A stretch of 44,238 bases of DNA, from the NCBI RefSeq assembly GCF_016863335.1, contig NZ_BOOR01000082.1, forward strand, positions 1-44,238, in the 5' to 3' direction. The notes beneath the pieces are model-generated. The model did not search any database, was not told where the DNA came from, and saw nothing but the letters and a program-made list of their open reading frames with translations. Origin of the DNA: Planotetraspora thailandica (GTDB lineage Bacteria > Actinomycetota > Actinomycetes > Streptosporangiales > Streptosporangiaceae). This document shows, one piece after another, positions 1 through 9,752 of this stretch (position 1 is its first letter; every line of letters starts with the position of its first letter). The position numbers were made by a program, and so were the translations under genes.

Positions 1-66
1 TACTCAGACCGAATTGAGTATTTCGACCAGATTTGCAACTGATCATGGTTGCGGATAATTCGGATC

Positions 67-474
67 ATGGACTCAGAAACCACCGAGCCGGGGACATGGA
101 GCGGTCTTGCCCTCGTCGTCTTGACCCTGATCTGGCTGATAGGAACCCCGTACCTGTTCATGGTGGCGTTCGGAGAAGGGTTGCGAGGCTCGCTCGGAGG
201 TCCTTCCGATGACGACCGTGCCACGCGGTTCCTCATCGCCGCAGCGGTTGTCGGGGTTGCTGCGCCCGCGCTCGCGGCCATCGTCGCCGGGATGACTCGG
301 AGGAAGAGTGCTACATGGGTCTTCGGAGTCTCGACGGCCCTCTGCCTCCTCCTCGTCACAGCGATCAACGTCATCGGGCAACGTGAGGCCGGCTCCACCC
401 CCACTCGGGAGCCACTGCCTCCCGGCTATTGCGTTGAGCACAGCGGCGGAGGCAACGATTGTCCCGGAGGCTGA
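67..474 (+). CDS. Small three-helix membrane protein, unknown function
   Basis: A 135-residue protein with three hydrophobic stretches: about residues 14-35, 54-75 and 82-104. A short polar, proline-rich tail carries one cysteine (PPGYCVEH) and a glycine-rich end. I do not recognise the family. The ATG at 67 is preferred over an in-frame TTG at 49. Neither has a clear ribosome binding site, so the gene may be leaderless. It lies just ahead of an Imm1-like gene on the same strand (62-base gap), so the two may be co-transcribed. The tail would lie outside the membrane if the N terminus is inside; that is an inference. Confidence 0.6.
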   Translation: MDSETTEPGTWSGLALVVLTLIWLIGTPYLFMVAFGEGLRGSLGGPSDDDRATRFLIAAAVVGVAAPALAAIVAGMTRRKSATWVFGVSTALCLLLVTAINVIGQREAGSTPTREPLPPGYCVEHSGGGNDCPGG

Positions 475-535
475 ACACGTACGCGCCGTGCAACGCCTCC
501 GGGCACAACTCAGGGTGCATTCCGGAGGTGGAGAG

Positions 536-937
536 ATGAGCGTGGTGTGGGCGACGACGTCACCGGAATCGGGACGGTTCTCGGAAGGTGAGAGACGTTC
601 AGACGTGAAGGATCTGTCGGACCGCTTCAACGAACTGCGTTCCCGTGGTCAGGGCTACCTCGAAGTTCGGTTCCCGGACACTGAGTTTCCTCATTTGAAC
701 TTCGGCTTCCGCGGTGATCATGCGGTCATCCATCTGACCAATGACGCCGAGGGGACGGCTCTTGTCGTGGGAGATGGCACCGTCCCATCTGGTGCCGTGG
801 TCGACGTCCCGATCATGGACGACCTGGCGGCGTTCACTGGTGACTTTGTCATGAGTGTCGATCGGGCGTGGAGCCTTGTGCACAACTTTATCCAGACAGG
901 GGCGCCCAGCGATCTGGGTGAGTGGTGCGAGTTGTAG
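536..937 (+). CDS. Imm1-like immunity protein (orphan)
   Basis: A 133-residue soluble protein. The ATG at 536 follows a good ribosome binding site (GGAGGTGGAGAG). The pattern fits actinobacterial Imm1-type immunity proteins, which neutralise toxins of polymorphic or contact-dependent systems. It has a central beta-rich part (LEVRFPDTEFPHLNFGF, then AVIHLTND), a turn with VVDVPI, and a helical end (DRAWSLVHNFIQTG) closing in a tryptophan-containing tail. No toxin gene is visible next to it, so it would be an orphan immunity gene. The family call rests on overall pattern and length, not on a catalytic motif. It could instead be an unrelated small protein. Confidence 0.5.
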   Translation: MSVVWATTSPESGRFSEGERRSDVKDLSDRFNELRSRGQGYLEVRFPDTEFPHLNFGFRGDHAVIHLTNDAEGTALVVGDGTVPSGAVVDVPIMDDLAAFTGDFVMSVDRAWSLVHNFIQTGAPSDLGEWCEL

Positions 938-971
938 CCACGGAGAAATCGTGAGCACAGCATCACGACCT

Positions 972-2174
972 TCAGGCGGCGAGGGGAAGTCGGAGGACGA
1001 AGCGGGCACCGGTGGGGTGCTCGTCGACGTACAGGTGCCCACTGTAGGCCTGGGCGATCTCGCGGGCGATGGGCAGACCGAGCCCGGAGCCGCCGGGATC
1101 CAGGCGACGGGCATCATCCAGGCGGCGGTGCCGTTCGAAGACCCTTTCACGGTCAGCTGGGGCAATGCCAGGGCCGTCATCGATGACTTCAACGACCGCA
1201 TGGGGCAGGGCAGCGGTGACGATGATCTCGATCGTGGTGGTGGTGTGCCGCTCGGCGTTGTCGAGCAGATTGCCCAGGAGCCGGGCCAGCCGGATTCTGG
1301 AGGCGTGCACCACCACCTGCTGATCGAGCCGGGTGAGGACGGCGGCGGCGCTCGGAGCGCGGCGGTCCAGTTCGTCCGCGACCAGCTGAGCGAGGTCGAC
1401 CGGTTCGGTGGCGACGGGCGTCGCGATGTCCAGGCGGGCGAGTTCCAGCAGATCGGCGACGATGTCATTGAGTCGCTCGACATCTCGCAGTGATTTGCGC
1501 AGGGCCGGGTGCAGGTCGGTGTCGGATTCCGAGAGCGCGACCTCCAGTTCGGTCAGCAGCCCGGTGATCGGGTTGCGCAGGTCGTGGGAGGCGTCGAAGA
1601 CGAACCGCCGCTGCCGTTCGATGGCCTCTTGCAACCCCGACGTGGTGAGCTTGAGTCGTTCGTTGAGGTCCTGGAGTTCGCGGGCTCGAGCGTAGACGTC
1701 GGCGCTCATCGCCTCCAGTCCCGCCCTCGTCCCCGTGCCACCGTGTCCGCCGGACCTCGCCAACTGGTGAAGGAAGTCGGTGACTTCCTCGGTGCGGTGA
1801 ATGATCAGTTCCACTTCACCGTCCGGACCCAGGACGGGGGTATTGATCGTGTTCCAGTACCGCTCCTCGAACACCCCCGGTCTGCCACTCGCCTCCATGT
1901 CGTACCGCTTCAGCGCCATGGTGTCCCGTTCGCCGGTGGCGAGAACTCGTTCCAGCGACGCACGCAGGCACTCCGGACCATGCGTGCCGGGAGCGTCGGG
2001 ATTGCCGGGGAAGACGGCGAAGAAGTGCCGGCCGAGCAGGTCCGCCCGGTCCCGCCCGGTCACCGTCAGGTAGGAGTCACTGGCCGCCGCGATGACGAAG
2101 TCCGGCGTCAGTACCAGCAACGGGGCCACGAGGGCCTTGAACACCGCTCCGTAGTCGACCGCCGGGCTCGTCAC
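972..2174 (-). CDS. PAS-domain sensor histidine kinase, orphan, cytoplasmic
   Basis: A 400-residue kinase with no membrane segment. Order: PAS fold (about 10-135), a linker likely to form a coiled coil (about 150-190), a HisKA dimerisation box with the phospho-accepting His197 (ASHDLRNPI), then the ATPase domain. The ATPase domain has an N box (GNLLDNAERH, 301-310), a G1 box (DDGPGIA, 332-338) and a G2 box (GGSGLGL, 361-367). The H box differs from the usual SHELRTP form. The GTG at 2174 follows GAGGTGAG; an in-frame ATG at 2276 would add 34 residues unlike PAS kinases. No response regulator is adjacent. An internal signal such as redox or a ligand is an inference. The gene faces the Imm1-like gene tail to tail. 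Confidence 0.85.
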   Translation of the reverse strand: MTSPAVDYGAVFKALVAPLLVLTPDFVIAAASDSYLTVTGRDRADLLGRHFFAVFPGNPDAPGTHGPECLRASLERVLATGERDTMALKRYDMEASGRPGVFEERYWNTINTPVLGPDGEVELIIHRTEEVTDFLHQLARSGGHGGTGTRAGLEAMSADVYARARELQDLNERLKLTTSGLQEAIERQRRFVFDASHDLRNPITGLLTELEVALSESDTDLHPALRKSLRDVERLNDIVADLLELARLDIATPVATEPVDLAQLVADELDRRAPSAAAVLTRLDQQVVVHASRIRLARLLGNLLDNAERHTTTTIEIIVTAALPHAVVEVIDDGPGIAPADRERVFERHRRLDDARRLDPGGSGLGLPIAREIAQAYSGHLYVDEHPTGARFVLRLPLAA

Positions 2175-2288
2175 CCGCGCCTCACCTCGATGCCCACTGG
2201 CGGCCCGGCCGCCCCCAGGGCCAGAGCGTCCCCGGAGCGGCGGGCCCTGGTGGTCGAGGAGTCGATCTATGTCCATTTTGTCACCCTA

Positions 2289-2304
2289 TGCCGCATATGC
2301 GGCA
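2289..2304. promoter_or_regulatory. Perfect 16-base palindrome upstream of the PAS kinase
   Basis: TGCCGCATATGCGGCA is a perfect dyad. It lies about 115 bases upstream of the likely GTG start of the PAS kinase (13 bases from the alternative ATG). A dimeric repressor or activator could bind here. No second copy was seen nearby. The cognate regulator is unknown. Confidence 0.4.
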
Positions 2305-2601
2305 CAACGATAGCCCTAGACTGGAATCTTTAAGAAAAGCAAGGTCTTCGCCATATGGGGTTATGTGATCTATGCCGGGTTACCGCCGCTGTGGGCCCAC
2401 CACTGGTGCCGTCGAACGCGGTCGGTCTGGCTGTCCACGTTCTCCTACGGTGAGGGCCACCGATGAGGTGCGTACCATCGAGAGGGCGCACTCCCCGTCC
2501 TGTCCCGCCGGGCGAAACCGGCCGTCATGCGTCACGAAGAACTCGACGAGGCAGCGACACGACTCTGAACAGATCGTCGATTATCGAGGTTGGGGCACGG
2601 G
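2305..2601. other. Intergenic region without a supported gene
   Basis: This stretch separates the divergent PAS kinase and AraC-type regulator and must hold their promoters. Short open frames are present but have no family resemblance or ribosome binding sites. The first 80 bases are AT-richer than the surroundings, as expected for a promoter. I could not fix -35/-10 hexamers with confidence. Confidence 0.4.
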
Positions 2602-3528
2602 GTGTATTCCCACCAGGATTTCCGCGCACGCGAGTTGGCGGGCAGCTGGGACAGAACCTTCGCCGATCTGCACGGTGCGATGAAATTCGCGACCGATGAT
2701 GCCACCGCCCCGTGGACCGGCCGGCTGGTGTGGCAGGAGTCCGACGCATTCTGTATTGCGCGGTGCTCCGGCAGGGAAGAGTCGATGAGCCGGGAGGCCA
2801 AACATATCCGTACGGACCCTCGCGGCACCTTCGAATTGCTCGCGCCGCTGGCCGGTGAGGCATGGGTCGAGCAGGGCTCCGAATCGATCCGCCTGACGCC
2901 TGGTCTGATGGCGCTGTGTGACGTCGACAGGCCTTTCCGGTTCGCACACGACGAAGGCCTCCTGTCCGTCTCCCTGATCGTGCCGGAGCAGCGTGTCGCA
3001 CAGCGCAGCAGGGTCGCCGTACGTGGCCCTCATCTGATCGAGGCCTCCGGCGGCCTGGGGCGCCTCATCCGGCAAATGGTCACCACCCTGCACGAAGAAC
3101 GCGAGCAGCTCACACAGCCGACCTTCGACGGCGCCTGCGACCGGTTGCTCGACCTGGTGTGTCTCGCGGCGGAGGGGCAGACCGGCACGACCCCGGTAGG
3201 GCATCGGGCAGCGGTCGAGGCATCGATCCGGCGATATGTCCGCGCGCATGCGCACGAGGATTCACTCGATGTGCGCGCCATCGCCGCAACGCTGGGCTGG
3301 TCGCCGCGGTACGTCCAGCAGGTCCTGCAGGCGGCCGGCACGACTCCCCGTGACCTCATCCGTTCCGAGCGGCTGCGACTCGCGCGGGCCCGGCTCGGCA
3401 GTGGCGCTTGGGGCGCGATGTCGATCGCCCAGATCGCGGCCTCGTGCGGCTTCAGCAGCCATTCCGCGTTCAGCACCGCGTTCCGCGCGGAGTTCGGCAT
3501 GACGCCCAGCGAAGCCCGCCATCCCTGA
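2602..3528 (+). CDS. AraC-family transcriptional regulator
   Basis: About 308 residues. The first 170 form a cupin-like effector domain of the AraC_binding_2 type. The last 100 are a double helix-turn-helix: the first helix pair is around VRAIAATLGWSPRYVQQVL, and the second is around SIAQIAASCGFSSHSAFS with the family end FGMTPSEAR. Such proteins activate or repress nearby genes on binding a small molecule. The likely target is the short-chain dehydrogenase 293 bases downstream on the same strand. The start is uncertain: GTG at 2602 has a GGGG run 6 bases upstream, while TTG at 2590 directly abuts a GAGG. Confidence 0.88.
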   Translation: MYSHQDFRARELAGSWDRTFADLHGAMKFATDDATAPWTGRLVWQESDAFCIARCSGREESMSREAKHIRTDPRGTFELLAPLAGEAWVEQGSESIRLTPGLMALCDVDRPFRFAHDEGLLSVSLIVPEQRVAQRSRVAVRGPHLIEASGGLGRLIRQMVTTLHEEREQLTQPTFDGACDRLLDLVCLAAEGQTGTTPVGHRAAVEASIRRYVRAHAHEDSLDVRAIAATLGWSPRYVQQVLQAAGTTPRDLIRSERLRLARARLGSGAWGAMSIAQIAASCGFSSHSAFSTAFRAEFGMTPSEARHP

Positions 3529-3821
3529 GTGCGCGTTCAGGCGAAAACGCTGTGCGCCCCGTTGAAAGACCGGGGCCCCGACGCCGTACAAGACTGTCGC
3601 CATGCCGAATATCGAAATTCCCGGCGAACTCCCGCGCGGACGGCTCACTAGGATCCGCACGATTGTCGCCGCCCATTGAAGTGGGCTTCCTGTGCGGCGC
3701 CCATGGTGGAAGGGCGATTTCCCGGCGCCCTCGTGGTCGCGAACCACACGCGAAGTTGTGAATCGCTATTCGTGGCACCCCGAATCAGTCAGACGTAATT
3801 GCATTTCCTCAGGGAGAATCG

Positions 3822-4571
3822 ATGTCCGAGAAGAGTCTTCAGGGCAAGGTCGCGCTGGTGACAGGCGGCAGTCGGGGCCTCGGAGCAGCCTCCGCGCGCC
3901 GTCTCGCCGCAGCGGGCGCCGATGTCGCCATCGCCTATGTGCGGTCAGCCGACAAGGCGGGGGCCGTCGTCGACGAGCTGAAGAGCCACGGTGCGCGGGC
4001 CACTGCCTTCAAGGCCGATCAGGCGCAGCGTGACGACGTGGTACGCATGGTGGGTGAGGTCGCGGACCACTACGGACGCATTGACATCCTGGTGAACAGC
4101 GCGGCCGTCTTCATGTACGGCCCGATGGGATCGCTTTCGCCCCAGGATGCCGAGTACCAGTGGGCGGTCAACGTGCAAGGGGCGGTGACGACCACACAGG
4201 AAGCCGTCGCGCACATGCCCGACGGCGGCCGCATCATCAACCTCGGTTCTGTCGCCGGAGATCGCGCCTACTTTCCCGGGTTCGGCGACTACAGCGCGAC
4301 CAAAGCCGCCCTGGGCATGTACAGCCGGTCCTGGGCCCACGAACTCGCTCCGCGCGGCATCACGGTCAACACCGTGGTGGTCGGGTTCGCCCAGACCGAC
4401 ATGGTGATCCCTGCGGACAGTGATGCAGGAAAGGCGATTCTGGGGACCCTGCCCTTCCACCGTTACGCCGCCCCCGCGGAAGTGGCCGCGACTGTCGGCT
4501 TCCTCGCAAGCCCGGATGCCTCGTACGTGACCGGCGCCGATGTCCATGTGGACGGGGGCTGGCATGTGTAG
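3822..4571 (+). CDS. Short-chain dehydrogenase/reductase (classical SDR)
   Basis: A 249-residue classical SDR, a soluble NAD(P)-dependent oxidoreductase. The cofactor loop is TGGSRGLG (14-21), followed by NSAA (92-95, the usual NAG site). The catalytic residues are Ser143, Tyr157 and Lys161 (YSATK), and the C terminus has the usual GADVHVDGG. The substrate cannot be read from sequence. The basic residue in the glycine loop (Arg18) and the Arg41-Ser42 pair after beta-strand 2 would suit NADPH. The ATG at 3822 follows GGGAGA. The upstream AraC regulator is the obvious candidate controller. Confidence 0.93.
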   Translation: MSEKSLQGKVALVTGGSRGLGAASARRLAAAGADVAIAYVRSADKAGAVVDELKSHGARATAFKADQAQRDDVVRMVGEVADHYGRIDILVNSAAVFMYGPMGSLSPQDAEYQWAVNVQGAVTTTQEAVAHMPDGGRIINLGSVAGDRAYFPGFGDYSATKAALGMYSRSWAHELAPRGITVNTVVVGFAQTDMVIPADSDAGKAILGTLPFHRYAAPAEVAATVGFLASPDASYVTGADVHVDGGWHV

Positions 4572-4583
4572 CAACGCGGCAGA

Positions 4584-4604
4584 GCCCGGGTTGTAAGCCC
4601 GGGC
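4584..4604. terminator. Hairpin between convergent SDR and kinase genes
   Basis: GCCCGGG, loop TTGTAAG, CCCGGGC: a 7-base-pair GC stem with a 7-base loop. It starts 13 bases after the SDR stop, in the gap between two convergent genes. It has no T-tract, as is common in actinomycetes. It could serve both directions. Confidence 0.5.
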
Positions 4605-4640
4605 GCCCGGTCCGGACGGCAGACCGCAGCGCCGGCCGTG

Positions 4641-6173
<1,533 letters not shown>

Positions 6174-6340
6174 GTGGGCTCCCCCATCGCTCGGTAAGAA
6201 CACGCAGCAACATAATGCGCCATTCACCCATTGCCAGGCGATCTCCAACGACGTACGTGTTGTCCTTGTAATCCGCCGATTTATCGGGGTTCATCAAGCG
6301 GCGGCAGCTCACGCACCGGCAGTCATCGCGGCCACCTTCG

Positions 6341-6898
6341 TCAGCAGCGACGGGCGTATGCCTCGTAAAGGCTGGCTCCGGCCATGACGTCGAGAGCGAC
6401 CCGGGCGGCAACCCCTACCCATCCTTGGTGGTTTTCCGCCAAGCCGGCTAGAGCGACGGGATCAGCAGCGGAAAGAGTCCGACGCAACTCCTGGGCGGTA
6501 TCAAGGCCGACCTCCGACCAGATCCAGTGCGCCACGATCACCGCGTCACCAACGGCCTCAGAGTCTGCGGCGACCTCTGCAGTGAGATACGGCAACCCCC
6601 CGTCGTTGGCGCCATACCGCAACGCGAGCGCCACCAGCGTACGACTGGCGCGACGGTCGTTCGGGTCGCGATCGATCCGCCGCCTGGCGTACTCGTCGAG
6701 TTTGAAGATCGTGGATCGGTCGTTGGCCTGCTCCGCCCAGAAGTCGTCCGACCGCGGCAACGCAGCCAAGTCCTCCATGGTGGTCCGCAGCGGCGTCACC
6801 AGCCGCTCCAGAATGTCTGGGTGCCCGACGGTCTCCGCCGTATCCCGCAGAAAATCAGCGATCGAGGCGACCTGCTGCTCGAGGTCCGCAGTCGTCAT
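6341..6898 (-). CDS. Hypothetical soluble helical protein
   Basis: A 185-residue protein, mostly alpha-helical, with no signal peptide or membrane helix. An internal stretch (about residues 65-130) is rich in Ala, Asp and Arg. I do not recognise the family. The start is the ATG at 6898. The gene lies between the kinase and the WD40 gene on the same strand, with gaps of 91 and 167 bases, so it is probably its own transcription unit. Codon use is typical of the region, which supports a real gene. Confidence 0.6.
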   Translation of the reverse strand: MTTADLEQQVASIADFLRDTAETVGHPDILERLVTPLRTTMEDLAALPRSDDFWAEQANDRSTIFKLDEYARRRIDRDPNDRRASRTLVALALRYGANDGGLPYLTAEVAADSEAVGDAVIVAHWIWSEVGLDTAQELRRTLSAADPVALAGLAENHQGWVGVAARVALDVMAGASLYEAYARRC

Positions 6899-6989
6899 AC
6901 CCGACAGTGTCTTTCGGAAGGTGTCGTTGACCGAAACCTGCGTCCGACCCTAGCCCCGGCGCTGGTGACACGGACCCGACTGGAGGGCG

Positions 6990-8018
6990 TCACAGGCGGG
7001 TCCGCTGGGGCAGCCGGTGGGCCCGGACTCGGCCGTCTCGGTGGGCGGCGATCAGCAGGTCGGGGCCGGCCCAGGCCAGCGCGGTCACGGCGCCACCGCC
7101 GTCGAGGGTACGGGCGGGGCTCAACCGTGCCTGGGGCAGACCCGACGTGGCATGCCACAGGGCGATGGTGCCGTCCTCGCCGCCGCTGGCCAGATGCCCG
7201 GCCGAGCCGGGACGCCAGGTCAGGGCGGTGATGGTCTCGTGGGCGCTCAGCGAACGGGGCGCGGTGCCGGCCGGGCCCTTGCCGGAGAAGTCCCACACGG
7301 TCACGTCCGGAGCGCCGTCGGCGGCGAGCCAGGTACCGGTGTCGTCGAAGGCGAGGCGGGAGACCTTCTCCGGGTAGCCGGACATCGTCAGCTCGGATCC
7401 GTCACGGGTACGCCAGATGTGGATGGAGGCATCCTGGTTGCCGCTGCAGATCCACCGGCCGGTGGAGGAGATGGCCAGCGCCAGGTGCGAGCCGACGTAG
7501 GGGTAGGTGACCACCGGCGTACGGCTGTGCCGTTCGTAGCAGCACACCGCGCCGTAGGCGGCCACGGCCAGACGGCGGCCGTTGCGCATCCACGCCACAT
7601 CGGTGACGGTGCTGGCAGCGGTTTCGGTGGACCACAGTTCCCCGCCGTCCGGATCGAGCACCAGGGCACGTCGGCCTGACGCGATCGCGACCCGCCCCTC
7701 GTCGGCCCATATCGCCCTCGATGACCAAGCGCCGGTTTGGGAGACGGTCGTAAGTCCGTCGTCGCGCCTCCACAGCGCGTATCCGAAGGGACCGGTGGCC
7801 GCCAGATGCCGCGCATCGGGGGCCAGGGCCACGTCCAGCAGCCCTCCCGGCAGGTCGAGGGCCCTGGTCGTGGCGCCGGTGGCGATGTCCAGCACCCAGA
7901 CCGTGCCTTCGGCCCCGGCGACGGCGACGAGGTCGCCCTGGGCGCTGAGGGCGACGGGAGCGTCGTCGACGGCGACGTCCCAGGCGGTGTCGAGATCGGC
8001 GGATGTGATGCCGCTCAT
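6990..8018 (-). CDS. WD40-repeat beta-propeller protein
   Basis: A 342-residue cytoplasmic protein built of about seven degenerate WD40 blades. Examples are the GTVWVLDIATG, TSIHIWRTRDG-like, VTVWDFSGKG and GTIALWHATSG strands, each preceded by a GH/AxS-type turn. There is no signal peptide. Propellers of this kind serve as protein-binding platforms and carry no catalytic site. Its ATG overlaps the TGA of the upstream COG0523 GTPase by 4 bases (ATGA, 8015-8018), so the two are translationally coupled. A partner role for the metal GTPase is an inference from this coupling. Confidence 0.85.
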   Translation of the reverse strand: MSGITSADLDTAWDVAVDDAPVALSAQGDLVAVAGAEGTVWVLDIATGATTRALDLPGGLLDVALAPDARHLAATGPFGYALWRRDDGLTTVSQTGAWSSRAIWADEGRVAIASGRRALVLDPDGGELWSTETAASTVTDVAWMRNGRRLAVAAYGAVCCYERHSRTPVVTYPYVGSHLALAISSTGRWICSGNQDASIHIWRTRDGSELTMSGYPEKVSRLAFDDTGTWLAADGAPDVTVWDFSGKGPAGTAPRSLSAHETITALTWRPGSAGHLASGGEDGTIALWHATSGLPQARLSPARTLDGGGAVTALAWAGPDLLIAAHRDGRVRAHRLPQRTRL

Positions 8019-9070
8019 GCGGCGGTCCCGGCGGTGGTCCCGGCGGTGGTCAGGCAGTCGGCGAAGGCACGCTCCAAGGCCTCCCGGTCGAGGTTGCGGC
8101 CGATGAACACCAGCCGGTTGCGGCGGGTCTCATCCTCCCGCCAGTCGCGGCCGAACTCTCCGTCCAGCAGCATGTGCACTCCCTGGAAGACGTACTGCCG
8201 GGATTCCCCCGCGATGGCGACGATGCCCTTGGAGCGGAAGATGTCGGCGCCCTTGGTGCGCAGCAGGTTTCCCAGCCACCCGTTGAGCCGGTCCTCATCC
8301 AGCTCGCCCGGCACGTCGATGCCGACCGAGGTGACGGTGGCGTCGTGCTGGTGCTCGGTCTCGGTGAGGAAGGCCGGGTCGTCCTTCAGCACCCGGTCCA
8401 GGTCGAACGCGCCGACGTCCAGGACCCGGCGAAGGTCGATCTCGGCGTGCTGGGCAGGGATGATCTCGACCAGGGCGTTGACGGCGCGGATGCGGGACAC
8501 GACCTCGTCGATGGTCTCCTGGCGTACGAGGTCGGTCTTGTTCAGCACGACGCGGTCGGCGAAGGCGATCTGCTCGACGGCCTCGTTCTCCACCCCCTCG
8601 GGTTTGACCTCGTCCAGGTGCTGCAGCAGGTGGGCCGCGTCGACCAGCGTGACGATGGCGTCCAGGCGCAGCTGGGCGGCGATCTCGTCGTCCATGAAGA
8701 AGGTCTGGGCGACGGGCGCCGGGTCGGCCAGACCGGTGGTCTCGATCAGGATGTGGTCGAACCTGTCGCGCTTACGCATGAGAGCACCGAGGATGCGGAT
8801 GAGATCGCCGCGAACCGTGCAGCAGATGCATCCGTTGTTCATCTCGAAGATCTCTTCCTCGGCGTCCAGCACGAGGGCGTCATCGATACCGACTTCACCG
8901 AACTCGTTCTCGATGACGGCGATCCGCAGGCCGTGCTGCTCGGTGAGGATGCGGTTCACCAGCGTCGTCTTGCCCGAGCCGAGAAAGCCGGTCAGGACGG
9001 TGACGGGAACGCGGCCATCCTCCGCGTCGGCGGCATCGGCGGTTTGCGGAGCGGAGGTGGGTTCGCTCAT
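8015..9070 (-). CDS. COG0523 (CobW/ZigA-type) GTPase, probable zinc metallochaperone
   Basis: A 351-residue G3E-family GTPase. Walker A is GFLGSGKTT (28-36). The metal motif is CICC (81-84), the switch region is ETTGLADP (110-117), and NKTD gives guanine specificity, followed by a CobW C-terminal domain. COG0523 proteins load or allocate metals under GTP hydrolysis. Those next to zur genes usually act in zinc scarcity. The ATG at 9070 follows GAAGGAG, which excludes a longer in-frame start at 9415 inside the zur gene. The protein lacks a long histidine run. The adjacent zur and Zur-type box support a zinc role, which is inferred. Confidence 0.9.
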   Translation of the reverse strand: MSEPTSAPQTADAADAEDGRVPVTVLTGFLGSGKTTLVNRILTEQHGLRIAVIENEFGEVGIDDALVLDAEEEIFEMNNGCICCTVRGDLIRILGALMRKRDRFDHILIETTGLADPAPVAQTFFMDDEIAAQLRLDAIVTLVDAAHLLQHLDEVKPEGVENEAVEQIAFADRVVLNKTDLVRQETIDEVVSRIRAVNALVEIIPAQHAEIDLRRVLDVGAFDLDRVLKDDPAFLTETEHQHDATVTSVGIDVPGELDEDRLNGWLGNLLRTKGADIFRSKGIVAIAGESRQYVFQGVHMLLDGEFGRDWREDETRRNRLVFIGRNLDREALERAFADCLTTAGTTAGTAA

Positions 9071-9074
9071 GAGG

Positions 9075-9149
9075 TCAGACTCCTTCGGGGGTGGAAGCGA
9101 ACAGTACGCGCAGGTCGTCCTTGGTGACCTGCTCGACGGGACGGTGCAC
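9075..9149 (-). CDS. Possible 24-codon small ORF between zur and the GTPase gene
   Basis: After the TAG stop of zur, the same frame stays open and reads as ordinary coding sequence: a GTG at 9149 starts 24 codons (VHRPVEQVTKDDLRVLF then ASTPEGV). It ends in TGA 5 bases before the GTPase ATG. Third positions are mostly G or C. It could be a leader peptide coupling translation, a remnant of a longer zur C terminus, or chance. It has only a weak ribosome binding site. Confidence 0.25.
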   Translation of the reverse strand: MHRPVEQVTKDDLRVLFASTPEGV

Positions 9150-9158
9150 GGTGGTCGC

Positions 9159-9650
9159 CTAGCGGCATGACGGCTCTCCTTCGTCGGCGACGGGTGGTGT
9201 GGTGGTACGGCAGGCGGCGCAGATTCCGCTGAGTTCGACGGTGTGCTCGATCGCGTCGAATCCGGCGGCCTCGCCGATCCGGTCGACCCAGGCCTCCACC
9301 GCGTCCGCATCCACCGGCTCGCTACGGCCGCAGGATCGGCAGACCAGGTAGTGGCGGTGCCTGCCGAACGGCCGTATCCGGTACAGCCGTTCGCCGACGT
9401 CGTCGCGTACGACATCGACCTGGCCGTATGTCTCCAGCTCTCGGAGCAGGCGATAGACGGTGGTCAACCCCACCCCGATCCCGTCGGCGGTGATCAGGGC
9501 GTGCAGTTGCTGGGCTGAGACGAAGTCGGGGCAGTCCACCAGGACATGCAGGACTGCGCCTCGCTGCCGCGTCTGGCGTCCCGCCGGCAGGGCGCGCGCC
9601 AGTTGCTCGGCGTTCCGGCAGCTCATAGCGGTATCACCCCAACTGGACAT
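9159..9650 (-). CDS. zur: Fur-family repressor, probably Zur
   Basis: A 163-residue Fur-family metalloregulator. The winged helix covers roughly 20-90 (recognition region VGLTTVYRLLREL). The dimerisation part has HRH (98-100) and two CxxC pairs, Cys104/Cys107 and Cys144/Cys147, which hold the structural zinc. Within the family the neighbours (COG0523 GTPase, metal-type ABC importer, Zur-like boxes) point to zinc sensing rather than iron or peroxide. With zinc bound it would repress the boxes at 9682 and 12743. An internal ATG at 9626 also has a ribosome binding site (GGGGTGA) and may be the true start. The box 32 bases upstream suggests autoregulation. Confidence 0.88.
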   Translation of the reverse strand: MSSWGDTAMSCRNAEQLARALPAGRQTRQRGAVLHVLVDCPDFVSAQQLHALITADGIGVGLTTVYRLLRELETYGQVDVVRDDVGERLYRIRPFGRHRHYLVCRSCGRSEPVDADAVEAWVDRIGEAAGFDAIEHTVELSGICAACRTTTPPVADEGEPSCR

Positions 9651-9681
9651 TGATCACCAGATCCGACCGCAGCACAATATA

Positions 9682-9702
9682 TGAAAATGAATACCATTTC
9701 CA
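9682..9702. promoter_or_regulatory. Zur-type operator upstream of zur
   Basis: The core GAAAATGaatacCATTTCC (9683-9701) is an imperfect 7-5-7 dyad. It matches 17 of 19 bases of the box at 12743-12761 read on the same strand. It lies 32 bases upstream of the zur ATG and probably covers its promoter. Confidence 0.72.
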
Positions 9703-9712
9703 TTCGGCTGGA

Positions 9713-9741
9713 AGCCCATACCCGCCCGCAAGGTGTGGGCT
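9713..9741. terminator. Hairpin at the end of the ABC importer operon
   Basis: AGCCCATACC and GGTGTGGGCT form a 10-base-pair stem with one mismatch and a 9-base loop. It lies just past the stop of the binding-protein gene and before the zur box. It separates the importer operon from zur. Confidence 0.5.
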
Positions 9742-9752
9742 CCGATCACGCT

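Noticed and set aside
9071-9415. An N-terminal extension of the COG0523 GTPase up to position 9415.
   Set aside because: It would overlap the zur gene, and a strong ribosome binding site (GAAGGAG) precedes the ATG at 9070, where family-like sequence begins.
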